Of a stretch of 22,575 nt of DNA, positions 1-6,956 are shown one piece after another. Made by a program: the position numbers and the translations under genes. The stretch is from DATLSM01 sp049585815. Lineage in GTDB: Bacteria; Actinomycetota; Thermoleophilia; Solirubrobacterales; 70-9. The DNA is taken from positions 1 to 22,575 of the forward strand of contig JBAVAR010000024.1 in assembly GCA_049585815.1 (NCBI GenBank), in the 5' to 3' direction. How positions within the stretch are numbered: the stretch's first letter is position 1; each line of letters starts with the position of its first letter. Under the pieces are notes generated by a model. That model saw nothing but the letters and a program-made list of their open reading frames with translations, did no database searches and was not told the origin of the DNA.

Positions 1-432
1 AGGGTGATCAGCGAGCGAGCCGATCAGGGCCACTCCGAGGCGGCGCTGGCGGGGGTCGCGGCCGCCGAGGAGGAGGGGGCTGCCTGCGTCGTGTTGTTGG
101 CGATCGACTGCCCGCTGCTTGACCCGCACGAGCTCGACCGCCTCCTGACCGGCGTCCCCGAGCACTACGTGACCGTCGTGCCCGACCGCCACGGGAGCGG
201 GACCAACGCGCTGGTGCTGGCGCCGCCGGGGGCAATCGCACCCGCCTTCGGCGAGGGCAGCTGTGCCCGTCACCTCGCCGCCGCACGGGCCGCCGGCATC
301 CCCCATGGGGTCGAGGAGCTTGCCTCCCTGGGCCTCGATATCGACACCCCGGCCGACATCGTCGCCCTCGCCCGCGCGCTGGAGGAACACCCGGGCCGGG
401 CCAAGCGCACCGCGAAGGCGTTGGGGATATGA
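1..432 (+). CDS. cofC: 2-phospho-L-lactate (or PEP) guanylyltransferase CofC/FbiD, C-terminal part
   Basis: This is the C-terminal part of the nucleotidyltransferase that joins GTP to 2-phospho-L-lactate or phosphoenolpyruvate, giving the activated donor for coenzyme F420 assembly. The frame is open from base 1, so the gene begins outside the window; the GTG at 4 is probably an internal Val. Visible family features are the acidic metal-site stretch LLAIDCPLL, the DRHGSGTNAL loop, the FGEGSCARH segment and the closing LDIDTPADI. The last bases form an ATGA overlap with cofE (stop at 430-432, next ATG at 429), so the two genes are translationally coupled and belong to one operon. The product is cytoplasmic. 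Assignment to CofC/FbiD rests on motif recognition and on the F420 neighbours. Which donor it prefers (lactyl or PEP) cannot be read from this fragment. Confidence 0.9.
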   Translation, partial: RVISERADQGHSEAALAGVAAAEEEGAACVVLLAIDCPLLDPHELDRLLTGVPEHYVTVVPDRHGSGTNALVLAPPGAIAPAFGEGSCARHLAAARAAGIPHGVEELASLGLDIDTPADIVALARALEEHPGRAKRTAKALGI

Positions 433-1175
433 ACGAGCTGCGGGTCCGCCCGCTCGCCGGCCTGCCCGAGGTGAGTGAGGGGATGGCGCTTGGCGAGTTG
501 ATCGCAGAGCGCGCCGCGCCGAGCGACGGGGAGGTGATCGTCATCTCCCAGAAGATCGTCTCCAAGGCCGAGGGCCGCATCCGCCGCCTCTCCTCGGTCA
601 TCCCGGGCGCGGAGGCACGCCGCCTCGCCGCGGTGCTCGGCAAGGAGCCGGCGCTGGTCGAGCTGATCCTCGAGGAGAGCGAGGAGGTGCTGCGCGCCGA
701 GCGCGGCGTGGTGATCGTCGAGACCCACCACGGCCTGGTCTGTGCCAATGCCGGCATCGACAGCTCCAACCTGGCGGTGAGCGGCAGCGTCTGCCTCTTG
801 CCCGAGGATCCAGACGCCTCAGCGCGGGCAATCCGCTCCGAAATTAGTGCCGCCTGCGGAGCCAGGGTCGCCGTCGTCATCGCCGACAGCTTCGGTCGCG
901 CCTGGCGGGTGGGACAGAGCGAGGTGGCGATCGGCTGCGCGGGGCTGGTGGTGCTCGATGACTGGCGCGGTCGCACCGACTCCCATGGCCAGCTGCTGGC
1001 CGCGACCCTGATCGCGATCGCCGATGAGGCGGCGGCGGCGGCCGATCTGATTCGCGCCAAGGACAGCCGCATCCCCGTCGCGATCCTCAGCGGCCTGGAT
1101 CGCTACGTCAGCGAGGAGGACGGCCCCGGCGCCGCGGCTATCCGCCGCCCCCGGGAGGAGGACCTCTTTCGCTGA
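429..1175 (+). CDS. cofE: Coenzyme F420-0:L-glutamate ligase CofE
   Basis: CofE adds L-glutamate residues, GTP-dependently, to F420-0 and then through gamma links, building the polyglutamate tail. The 248-residue product has the usual CofE layout: an N-terminal GxxLGELIAER-like segment, the VISQKIVSKAEGR block near residues 37-49, the ETHHGLVCANAGIDSSN block near 98-114, and the ADSFGRAWRVGQSEVAIGCAG block near 152-172. The length matches stand-alone CofE. Mycobacterial FbiB carries an additional FMN-binding nitroreductase domain, and that domain is absent here. The ATG at 429 overlaps the cofC stop, which fixes the start. The gene ends 9 bases before the stop of the convergent alcohol dehydrogenase gene, with no obvious terminator between them. 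Confidence 0.93.
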   Translation: MNELRVRPLAGLPEVSEGMALGELIAERAAPSDGEVIVISQKIVSKAEGRIRRLSSVIPGAEARRLAAVLGKEPALVELILEESEEVLRAERGVVIVETHHGLVCANAGIDSSNLAVSGSVCLLPEDPDASARAIRSEISAACGARVAVVIADSFGRAWRVGQSEVAIGCAGLVVLDDWRGRTDSHGQLLAATLIAIADEAAAAADLIRAKDSRIPVAILSGLDRYVSEEDGPGAAAIRRPREEDLFR

Positions 1176-1184
1176 GGGTCCCCG

Positions 1185-2174
1185 TCAACGGCTGAGGTCA
1201 AGCACGGCGGAGCCGCGCAGGGCGCCGCTGCGAATCGAGTCGATTGCCTCGTTTGCGCCGGCCAGCGGATGGACCTCGACCTCGGTTTGAATCGGCACCC
1301 GCGGGGCCAGCTCGAGGAACTCCTCGCCGTCGCGGCGGGTCAGATTTGCGACCGAGCCCAGCATCCGCTCCCCCCAGAGAATCTCATAGGGAAAGGCGGG
1401 GATATCGCTCATGTGGATGCCGGCGCTGATGATCCGCGCCCCCCGGGCGCTGGCCCGCAGCGCCGCCGGCATCAGGGCGCCAACCGCGGCGAAGACGATC
1501 GCCCCGTCGATCTCCTCCGGCGCGGGGCCCTCAGATGACCCGGCCCACTCGGCGCCCAGCTCGCGGGCAAAGGCCTGGGTCTGCGCATCGCCCTCGCGGG
1601 TGAAGGCAAAGACGCGGCGGCCCTCCTGGACGGCGAGCTGGCAGAGGATGTGGGCGGCCGAGCCAAAGCCGTAGAACCCGATCCGCTCAGCATCGCCGAC
1701 CAGCCGCAGGGCCCGGTAGCCGATCAGCCCGGCGCAGAGCAGCGGCGCCGCCTGCTCATCGGAGTAGCCCGCGGGGATCGCAAAGCAAAAGCGCTGATCG
1801 GCAACCGCCAGCTCGGCATAACCGCCGTCGATGTCATAGCCGGTGAAGCGGGCTCGCTCACAGAGGTTCTCCCGGCCGCTCTGGCAGTAGCGACACTCAC
1901 CGCAGGTCCAACCGAGCCAGGGCACGCCGACCCGCTGACCGAGCGAGAAGCGCTCCGCCCCCTCCCCCACCGCGGCAACGGTGCCGACGATCTGGTGTCC
2001 GGGGATCAGCGCCAGCTTCGGTTTGCTGAGCTCACCGTCGAGGATGTGCAGGTCGGTGCGACAGACACCGCAGGCGCTGACGGAGATCAGCAGCTGCCCG
2101 AAGCCGGGCTCTGGATCTGGGACCTGCGCGAGGCGAAGCGGGCGGCGCGCATGCTCGAGGAGCATTGCGCGCAT
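1185..2174 (-). CDS. Zinc-dependent alcohol dehydrogenase (MDR superfamily, AdhA-like)
   Basis: A medium-chain zinc dehydrogenase of 329 residues, expected to interconvert alcohols and aldehydes with NAD(P). Catalytic zinc ligands are visible as Cys38 (GVCRTD), His60 and Cys147 (PLLCAG). The four structural zinc cysteines are at 91, 94, 97 and 105. The nucleotide-binding turn is GFYGFGSAAH near 167-175. The usual Gly-His-Glu around the catalytic histidine reads Gly-His-Gln here; I believe that variant also occurs in other members of this subfamily. The gene starts 2 bases after the fbiC stop on the same strand, so the two are almost certainly co-transcribed. That suggests, without proving it, a link to F420 metabolism, yet the fold is the NAD(P) type and not one of the known F420-dependent dehydrogenase folds. 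I see no Shine-Dalgarno sequence; another in-frame ATG lies three codons in. Confidence 0.88.
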   Translation of the reverse strand: MRAMLLEHARRPLRLAQVPDPEPGFGQLLISVSACGVCRTDLHILDGELSKPKLALIPGHQIVGTVAAVGEGAERFSLGQRVGVPWLGWTCGECRYCQSGRENLCERARFTGYDIDGGYAELAVADQRFCFAIPAGYSDEQAAPLLCAGLIGYRALRLVGDAERIGFYGFGSAAHILCQLAVQEGRRVFAFTREGDAQTQAFARELGAEWAGSSEGPAPEEIDGAIVFAAVGALMPAALRASARGARIISAGIHMSDIPAFPYEILWGERMLGSVANLTRRDGEEFLELAPRVPIQTEVEVHPLAGANEAIDSIRSGALRGSAVLDLSR

Positions 2175-2176
2175 CG

Positions 2177-4393
2177 CTAGTAGGTCTCGACTATCTCATA
2201 GAGGGTGGTGCGCTGAGCGGGCTCGCGCCCGGCGGCGCGGGCGGCGTCGATCAGCTGCGCCGGCTCCAGCCTGACCCCGTGTTGGGAGCCCGCCATGCGG
2301 GAGATGTTCTCCTCCATCAGGGTGCCGCCGAGGTCATTTACCCCCCAGCGAAGCGCCTCGGTCGCAGCGCCCAGCCCCATCTTCACCCAGCTCGCCTGCA
2401 GGTTGGGGATCGTCTTCCCCAAGGCCAGGCGGAAGGCGGCGGTGTGCTTGAGGTTCTCCTCGGCGGAGATCTCCTCGATCCCGTGCGTGCGACCCAGCAT
2501 CGTGTTGAAGGGGATGAAGCTGAGCGGCACGAACTCCGTGATCCCGCCGGTGCGCTCCTGCAGCTCGCGGATCACCCGCATGTGGCGGGCCAGCTCCCGC
2601 GGCTCCTCGATGTGGCCGAACATCACGGTCGAGGTCGAGCGCAACCCGGCGCGGTGGGAGGCCTCGAGGATCTCCACCCAGCGCGCCGCCGGCAGCTTGT
2701 TCGGAGAGATCCGCTGGCGCACCCCGTCATCGAGCACCTCGGCGGCGGTCCCCGGGGTCGAGCCCAGCCCGCACTCGATCAGGTACTCGAAGACCTCCTC
2801 AGGGCTCTTCTCCGAACGCTCGCACATGTAGTGGACCTCCATCGGCGAGTAGGCGTGCAGGTGCAGGGCCGGCGCCACCTGCTTTGCCAGGCGCAGCCAC
2901 TTCCCGTACTCCTCGAGCGTCAGGTCGGGGTGGATCCCGCCCTGCATGCAGAGCTCGGTGGCCCCGAACTCGACCGCCTCGTTGATCCGCTTGGCGAAGT
3001 CCTCCTCGGAGACCTCATAGGCATCGGGCGATCGCCGCCCCTGTCCGAATCCGCAGAAGGCGCAGCCGACCACGCAGATGTTGGTGAAGTTGATGTTGCG
3101 GTTGACGACAAAGGTGGCCCGCTCGCCGGCCAGCTCGGCGCGCAGCTCATCGGCGGCAGCCCGCATCTCCTCGATCGCCTGCGGACGGGTCTCGGCAAAG
3201 AGCGCGGTCAGCTCCTCCTCGCTCAGCTCCTCCCCCTCGCGACCCTTGGCGATCGCCCGCGCGCTGAGGCCGGGATCGAGGTTCTCCTCCCGCCGCCGTC
3301 CCGACCCCCGCCGCGGGATGAAGCTCCAGTACTTGAGCTTGATCACATCCAGGACCCCCTGCTCCATCCACTCGGGGTCCATGTATTGGGGGTAGACGCA
3401 GAGGCGCTCGGTCAGCGCGTAGCCGCTCGGCGCCAACTCCTTTCGCACCTGGTGGGGGCTGGGAAAGGGCTCCTCGGGTGAGATGTGATCCCCGTTGGCA
3501 GAGAGTCCTCCCAGATCGGTGGCGCCCGATGCCACCAGCTCAGGCCAATCGCCGGAGAGATTGGGCGGGACCTGAACTCCGACCTCGGGCATCAACCGCC
3601 GAGACTCGGCGATCAGACGCTTCATCTCCTCCACCGAGACCGCGCTTGCCCAGCTCGGGTAGGGCGCCTCCTCGCCCTGGTCCTGGCCGGCCGGGGAGGC
3701 CGAGGCCTCCTCGCCCTCCCAGCGCCGACGGGAGGCCCGATCGGCGATCTCTGCGACCTCCGCCCCGTAGTAGCGCGGATGGGGCACGAAGTTCTGCAGG
3801 ATCACCTCCTGGATGTGGCCATAGCGGCCATGCACCTCGGCGAGGGCTTCAAGTGAGCTGACCCGCTCCTCCTCGCTCTCCCCGATGCCGACGAGGATGC
3901 CGCTCGTGAACGGGATCCGGAGCTCGCCCGCCGCTTCGATCATCGCCAGGCGCCTTGCCGGATGCTTGGTCGGCGAACCGGCGTGGACGCTATCCATCAG
4001 GCGCTCAGCGACCGACTCAAGCATCAGGCCCTGGGAGGCGGTCACCTCGCGCAGGCGGGCGAGGTCCTCGCGGCCGAGGACGCCGATGTTGGTGTGGGGG
4101 AGGATGCCGCGCTCAAGCGCCCGCTCACAGGCCCAAACCACATATGAGGTGAAGTCGGGGTGCCCCCACTCGCGAAGCAGGGCACCGACCTCCGGATTTA
4201 CCTCGGGCCGCTCCCCGGTCAGCACCAGGAGCTCCTTGGCGTTGCGGCGCTCGGCCTGATCGAGGCGGCGCATCACCTCCTCGGGAGGATGGACGTGAGC
4301 CCGGTGGGTGGCGAACGCGCAGTACTTGCAGTAGCACTGGCAGGTACGCGAGAGGGAGAGCGTGTAGTTGCGGGAGAAGGTGACCCGGCGCAC
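2177..4393 (-). CDS. fbiC: FbiC: fused CofG-CofH radical SAM 7,8-didemethyl-8-hydroxy-5-deazariboflavin (Fo) synthase
   Basis: FbiC makes Fo, the deazaflavin chromophore of F420, from tyrosine and the flavin precursor 5-amino-6-ribitylaminouracil. The 738-residue product is the actinobacterial fusion of two radical SAM enzymes that are separate CofG and CofH in archaea. The first iron-sulfur motif, CX3CX2C, is Cys18/22/25 (N-terminal CofG half, with an extra Cys20). The second is Cys440/444/447 after NINFTNI (C-terminal CofH half). An acidic, low-complexity linker lies near residues 225-245. I place the start at GTG 4393, because a TAGCTT box sits 7 bases upstream, as for other leaderless genes here. 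A TTG at 4402 is also possible but would lie inside that box. It is the first gene of an operon with the alcohol dehydrogenase. It is shorter than the roughly 850-residue mycobacterial form, but both catalytic halves look intact. Confidence 0.95.
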   Translation of the reverse strand: MRRVTFSRNYTLSLSRTCQCYCKYCAFATHRAHVHPPEEVMRRLDQAERRNAKELLVLTGERPEVNPEVGALLREWGHPDFTSYVVWACERALERGILPHTNIGVLGREDLARLREVTASQGLMLESVAERLMDSVHAGSPTKHPARRLAMIEAAGELRIPFTSGILVGIGESEEERVSSLEALAEVHGRYGHIQEVILQNFVPHPRYYGAEVAEIADRASRRRWEGEEASASPAGQDQGEEAPYPSWASAVSVEEMKRLIAESRRLMPEVGVQVPPNLSGDWPELVASGATDLGGLSANGDHISPEEPFPSPHQVRKELAPSGYALTERLCVYPQYMDPEWMEQGVLDVIKLKYWSFIPRRGSGRRREENLDPGLSARAIAKGREGEELSEEELTALFAETRPQAIEEMRAAADELRAELAGERATFVVNRNINFTNICVVGCAFCGFGQGRRSPDAYEVSEEDFAKRINEAVEFGATELCMQGGIHPDLTLEEYGKWLRLAKQVAPALHLHAYSPMEVHYMCERSEKSPEEVFEYLIECGLGSTPGTAAEVLDDGVRQRISPNKLPAARWVEILEASHRAGLRSTSTVMFGHIEEPRELARHMRVIRELQERTGGITEFVPLSFIPFNTMLGRTHGIEEISAEENLKHTAAFRLALGKTIPNLQASWVKMGLGAATEALRWGVNDLGGTLMEENISRMAGSQHGVRLEPAQLIDAARAAGREPAQRTTLYEIVETY

Positions 4394-4400
4394 GACGCTC

Positions 4401-4406
4401 AAGCTA
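4401..4406 (-). promoter_or_regulatory. -10 box for leaderless fbiC
   Basis: TAGCTT on the minus strand, 7 bases before GTG 4393. Transcription starting 7 bases after such a box would begin on the start codon. No Shine-Dalgarno sequence is visible, and I see no -35 consensus. Confidence 0.5.
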
Positions 4407-4412
4407 GCGCAA

Positions 4413-4437
4413 CCGCCGGGCCGGCTGGGCCCGGCGG
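4413..4437 (-). terminator. Strong GC hairpin between aquaporin and fbiC
   Basis: A perfect 10-bp inverted repeat (CCGCCGGGCC and GGCCCGGCGG) with a 5-base loop, lying 16 bases past the aquaporin stop and just before the fbiC promoter box. No T-run follows on the minus strand, so it would be a U-tail-less terminator of the kind often proposed for GC-rich actinobacteria. It would insulate fbiC from aquaporin transcription. Confidence 0.6.
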
Positions 4438-4453
4438 GTTCAAGGGTTCGCGC

Positions 4454-5230
4454 TCAGGCGGTGGGCTCTGCTTTGGGAGCGGGCGGCCCGGGTTTTTTGG
4501 GCGGCTGTTTAACCCGCTCGGGCGCCTCGGTCGGCGCCGGCGCAGCCGGCTCGAGCACGAAGGCGAAGACCGCCGCGGCAAGCAGCGAACCGACGATCGG
4601 CCCGACGATGTAGGGCCAGGTGCCACCGAAGCTGTTGCCGACCAGGGCCGGGCCAAACCAGCGTGCCGGGTTAAAGGAGCCGCCGTCCATCGGCCCGCCG
4701 ACCATGACGATGAAGCCAAGGGTCGTGCCGATCGCCAGCGGCGCCCAGTCCTTGAAGCCCTTTTTCGAGTAGACGGCGACGAGGAAGACCAAGACCAGGC
4801 AGAAGGTGCCCACCGCCTCGACCACCGAGCCGGCGAAGCTGCCGTTGAGCAGGCTGGAGACCTGGACCGCTCCGTAGTGGGTGGCGCGTCCCTCATCGAG
4901 CAACAGCCCCTTGGTCAACAGCGCGCCGAGCACGGCGCCGGAGAGCTGCGCGAGGATGTAGATCACCGCATCGATCGGGCTGATCCGTTTCAGCGCCGCC
5001 GCGGCGAGGGTCACCGCCGGGTTGAAGTGTCCGCCGCTGGCCACGCCGAACATCACGATCAGCCCGAACAGCAGGAAGGCGTGGACGAGACCGACGACAG
5101 CGAAGTCGGAGCCGAACTGAGCCTGACTGCCGGTCGCAACGAACAGCACCACGACGCTGGTGATGAAGAAGACCAGCAAGAAGGTGCCAATCAACTCAGC
5201 AAGATATGCCGCGAGTCCTCGTTCCTGCAC
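4454..5230 (-). CDS. Aquaporin (MIP family channel)
   Basis: A six-helix MIP channel of 258 residues in the cytoplasmic membrane. Both pore signatures are present: Asn-Pro-Ala at 70-72 (SGGHFNPAVT) and at 187-189 (GGSFNPARW), the second followed by the filter Arg190. Aligning by distance from the two motifs, the four narrow-filter residues read His50, Val175, Gly184 and Arg190. This resembles plant TIP2 channels more than AqpZ or GlpF. The C-terminus is a Pro-, Lys- and Ala-rich cytoplasmic tail of about 35 residues. The frame is open further upstream, but GTG 5230 is the start: a GGAGGA ribosome binding site lies 5 bases before it, and the first helix begins soon after. The gene lies 40 bases behind the substrate-binding lipoprotein gene on the same strand. 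A strong hairpin follows it. Confidence 0.93.
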   Translation of the reverse strand: MQERGLAAYLAELIGTFLLVFFITSVVVLFVATGSQAQFGSDFAVVGLVHAFLLFGLIVMFGVASGGHFNPAVTLAAAALKRISPIDAVIYILAQLSGAVLGALLTKGLLLDEGRATHYGAVQVSSLLNGSFAGSVVEAVGTFCLVLVFLVAVYSKKGFKDWAPLAIGTTLGFIVMVGGPMDGGSFNPARWFGPALVGNSFGGTWPYIVGPIVGSLLAAAVFAFVLEPAAPAPTEAPERVKQPPKKPGPPAPKAEPTA

Positions 5231-5235
5231 TTCTC

Positions 5236-5241
5236 TCCTCC
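5236..5241 (-). promoter_or_regulatory. Ribosome binding site of the aquaporin gene
   Basis: GGAGGA on the minus strand, 5 bases before GTG 5230. It decides the aquaporin start: the open frame continues upstream to 5374, but that part would overlap the upstream gene and would precede the first membrane helix with a long basic stretch. Confidence 0.85.
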
Positions 5242-5270
5242 TAGATCCTCGGATCGGTTGCGGCGGCAGT

Positions 5271-6233
5271 CTATCCATCTGGCGCATGGAAAAGCGTCTT
5301 GACCGCAAGTTTCCTGCTGAGGACGCCGTGAGCGAGGTCCCAGCGCGCCCAGGCGCGCAGCACTCCGTAGTCAAAGGGCCTGGGGCTGAGGATCGGCAAA
5401 AGGGTCTGCAGTTGGGCCTGCTCCTCGCCCCGATCGAGACTTGGTACTTCGGCGATCAGATCGCTGAGCGCACGCGAGGGATGGCGGACGGTGAACCGAT
5501 AGCCGCGCCTCGTCGCGGCGACCATCTCCGCAACCAGCTTGGGGTCTTCTCTGAGAATCCGGCGGGAGGTGGTGAGGATCAGCTCGGGGTATGGCGGGGC
5601 GCCGTAGCGGTCGACTTTGAAGATCCGGATCGGCACTCCGCGCAGCCTCAGGGCAACGCCCTCGGCGTTCCAGAACCCGGTCGCGGCATCGACCTTGCCC
5701 GCCGCGAGGGCCGAGACGGCCTCAAAGCCGATCCCCACCCGCTTCACCTTCGCCGGGTCACCGCCGTCGGCGCTCACCTCAGAGTCGAGGACGGCTTCGT
5801 CGGAGGGCAGGCCGGTGACCCCCACGGTGTGGCCGGCCAGATCGCGCGGGCGGCGCACCGGGCCATCGCCGCGCGCGATCACCGCCGCCAGCGGCCGGCC
5901 CACGATCGGCATCACTCCGACCAGGTCGAGCCCGCGCTCGCGGGCGATCCCCAGGTCGTGGATGTCGAGGATCGCGAAATCGGTGCGCCCCGCCTCCAGC
6001 AACTTCGGCGCGTCGGTCGATTCGCCCGGCTGGCGAACCGTGAGGTTGATCCCGGCGTCGCGGTAAAAGCCCTCTCGTCGCGCCGCATAGATCCCGGTGT
6101 GGACGGCGTTGGGGGTGAAATCGAGCACCAGCGTCGCGCCCCGCGGCGCGCCCGGTTCAGCGCCACCTCCCCCGCAGCCGCTTGCGCCGACGAGCAGGAG
6201 AGCGGCCGCCAGCAGCGCGGCTACCGATCTCAT
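5271..6233 (-). CDS. Lipoprotein ABC-transporter substrate-binding protein, NMT1/THI5 (ThiY/SsuA-like) family
   Basis: A periplasmic-type solute-binding lipoprotein. The mature part contains the NMT1/THI5-like features DFTPNAVHTGIYAARREGFY and GRTDFAILD, then a central hinge block with VGVTGLPSDEAVLD. Relatives bind thiamine pyrimidine precursors, riboflavin precursors, nitrate or sulfonates, so the ligand is open. The signal peptide has a hydrophobic core ending in a lipobox (VGASGC, Cys20 from the chosen start), which anchors it to the outer face of the membrane. I chose ATG 6233; ATG 6248 adds five residues and is an alternative. Neither has a ribosome binding site. No ATPase or permease gene adjoins it: downstream is an aquaporin, and the upstream gene is divergent. 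Its transporter partners must lie elsewhere if it serves an ABC system. Confidence 0.85.
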   Translation of the reverse strand: MRSVAALLAAALLLVGASGCGGGGAEPGAPRGATLVLDFTPNAVHTGIYAARREGFYRDAGINLTVRQPGESTDAPKLLEAGRTDFAILDIHDLGIARERGLDLVGVMPIVGRPLAAVIARGDGPVRRPRDLAGHTVGVTGLPSDEAVLDSEVSADGGDPAKVKRVGIGFEAVSALAAGKVDAATGFWNAEGVALRLRGVPIRIFKVDRYGAPPYPELILTTSRRILREDPKLVAEMVAATRRGYRFTVRHPSRALSDLIAEVPSLDRGEEQAQLQTLLPILSPRPFDYGVLRAWARWDLAHGVLSRKLAVKTLFHAPDG

Positions 6234-6263
6234 CTGGGGCGGCAGCATATGGGTGGCGCGGGG

Positions 6264-6269
6264 TAGGCT
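6264..6269 (+). promoter_or_regulatory. -10 box for leaderless gene at 6277
   Basis: TAGGCT lies 7 bases before ATG 6277. The divergent lipoprotein gene starts only about 30-45 bases away, so two opposing promoters must overlap here. On the other strand a TATGCT box (6244-6249) sits 10 bases before ATG 6233. Confidence 0.5.
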
Positions 6270-6276
6270 TGCGGCG

Positions 6277-6639
6277 ATGGGCTTGGCCACCGATTTCCAA
6301 CGGGTGCTCGACTCGCTGCCCGGCGAGTGGACCGACCTTGAGCTCGACCTGCGGATCGCCGATGAGGCGCGCTATATCGACACCGCGGTGGCCCTCAGCC
6401 AGGTAAACGCCCAGCCCTACTCCAGATCGGAGTGGCAATGGCGCCTGCTGGTCGCCCACAGCTTCGGCCACGCCGCGGCGGCGCCGACGGTCAAGGGGGT
6501 GCTCTCAAAGCTCGACGAGGAAGGCATCGTCGGCGAGATCGTCCTGCGCGAGCTGCGCGAGGGTCGCGCCGAGGTCGTCCAGATGTGGGGGCGCCCCGAG
6601 AGCGTCCGCGAAGAGTTTCGCCACCGCCGCACGCTCTAG
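6277..6639 (+). CDS. Conserved-looking hypothetical protein, 120 aa
   Basis: I do not recognise the family. The 120-residue product is soluble with no signal peptide or membrane segment. It is moderately charged, with helical-looking stretches such as LPGEWTDLELDLRIADEARYI and a C-terminal ELREGRAEVVQMWGRPESVREE. The start at ATG 6277 is supported by a TAGGCT box 7 bases upstream; the frame is open further upstream but runs across the divergent gene. The stop codon TAG shares its last base with the GTG start of the next gene (TAGTG), so the two proteins are probably made together. Coding preference matches the neighbours. Confidence 0.75.
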   Translation: MGLATDFQRVLDSLPGEWTDLELDLRIADEARYIDTAVALSQVNAQPYSRSEWQWRLLVAHSFGHAAAAPTVKGVLSKLDEEGIVGEIVLRELREGRAEVVQMWGRPESVREEFRHRRTL

Positions 6640-6956
6640 TGGCTCGGGTCCTTTGCGTCGTCGCGGACCTGATGCTGTCGAGCAGGGTCTCCGAGAGCCT
6701 GGTGGCAGCCGGTCACGAGGTCCTGAGCGTCTCCGCGCTGCCCGAATCGGTGCAGGCCGAGGCGATTGTCTGCGATCTGGACGCCGTCGATCTGGGGGCG
6801 ATCGCCCGCACCGCGATCCCCTCGCTTGGCTTTTACTCCCACCTCGACATCAAGGCTCGCCGGCGCGCCGAGGAGGCCGGCATCGATCTCATCGTCCCCC
6901 GCTCTCGCATGGCCCGCGAACTACCCCAGCTGCTGGGCAAGCTGCTGGCGGGCTAA
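6639..6956 (+). CDS. Hypothetical protein with receiver-like alpha/beta pattern, 105 aa
   Basis: A 105-residue soluble protein starting at GTG 6639, which overlaps the preceding TAG by one base. The pattern of short hydrophobic strands alternating with helices (ARVLCVVADLMLSS, then HEVLSVSALP, AEAIVCDLDAV, LGFYSHLD, GIDLIVPRSRMA) looks like a small flavodoxin- or receiver-type alpha/beta fold. An aspartate pair in CDLDAV occupies the place where receivers carry the phosphorylated Asp, but the usual acidic cluster and conserved Lys are not convincing. I would not call it a response regulator. Its stop overlaps the stop of convergent mntH. Coupling to the upstream gene suggests a shared role. 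Confidence 0.75.
   Translation: MARVLCVVADLMLSSRVSESLVAAGHEVLSVSALPESVQAEAIVCDLDAVDLGAIARTAIPSLGFYSHLDIKARRRAEEAGIDLIVPRSRMARELPQLLGKLLAG

Noticed and set aside
2165..3481. Long plus-strand open frame of 438 codons across fbiC
   Set aside because: It is the antisense shadow of fbiC. GC-rich codon bias keeps the opposite frame open, and its product has a His/Arg/Pro/Leu-rich composition with no motif.
4394..4402. TTG 4402 as the fbiC start
   Set aside because: It would lie within the TAGCTT box. GTG 4393 stands at the leaderless distance and starts close to the conserved RNYTLSLSRTCQC block.
4160..5302. Plus-strand open frame of 380 codons across the aquaporin gene
   Set aside because: The product is low-complexity and charged with no domain, while the minus strand encodes a complete MIP channel.
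5160..6266. Plus-strand open frame of 368 codons opposite the substrate-binding lipoprotein
   Set aside because: It is a shadow of the lipoprotein gene, with no start signal and no recognisable motif.
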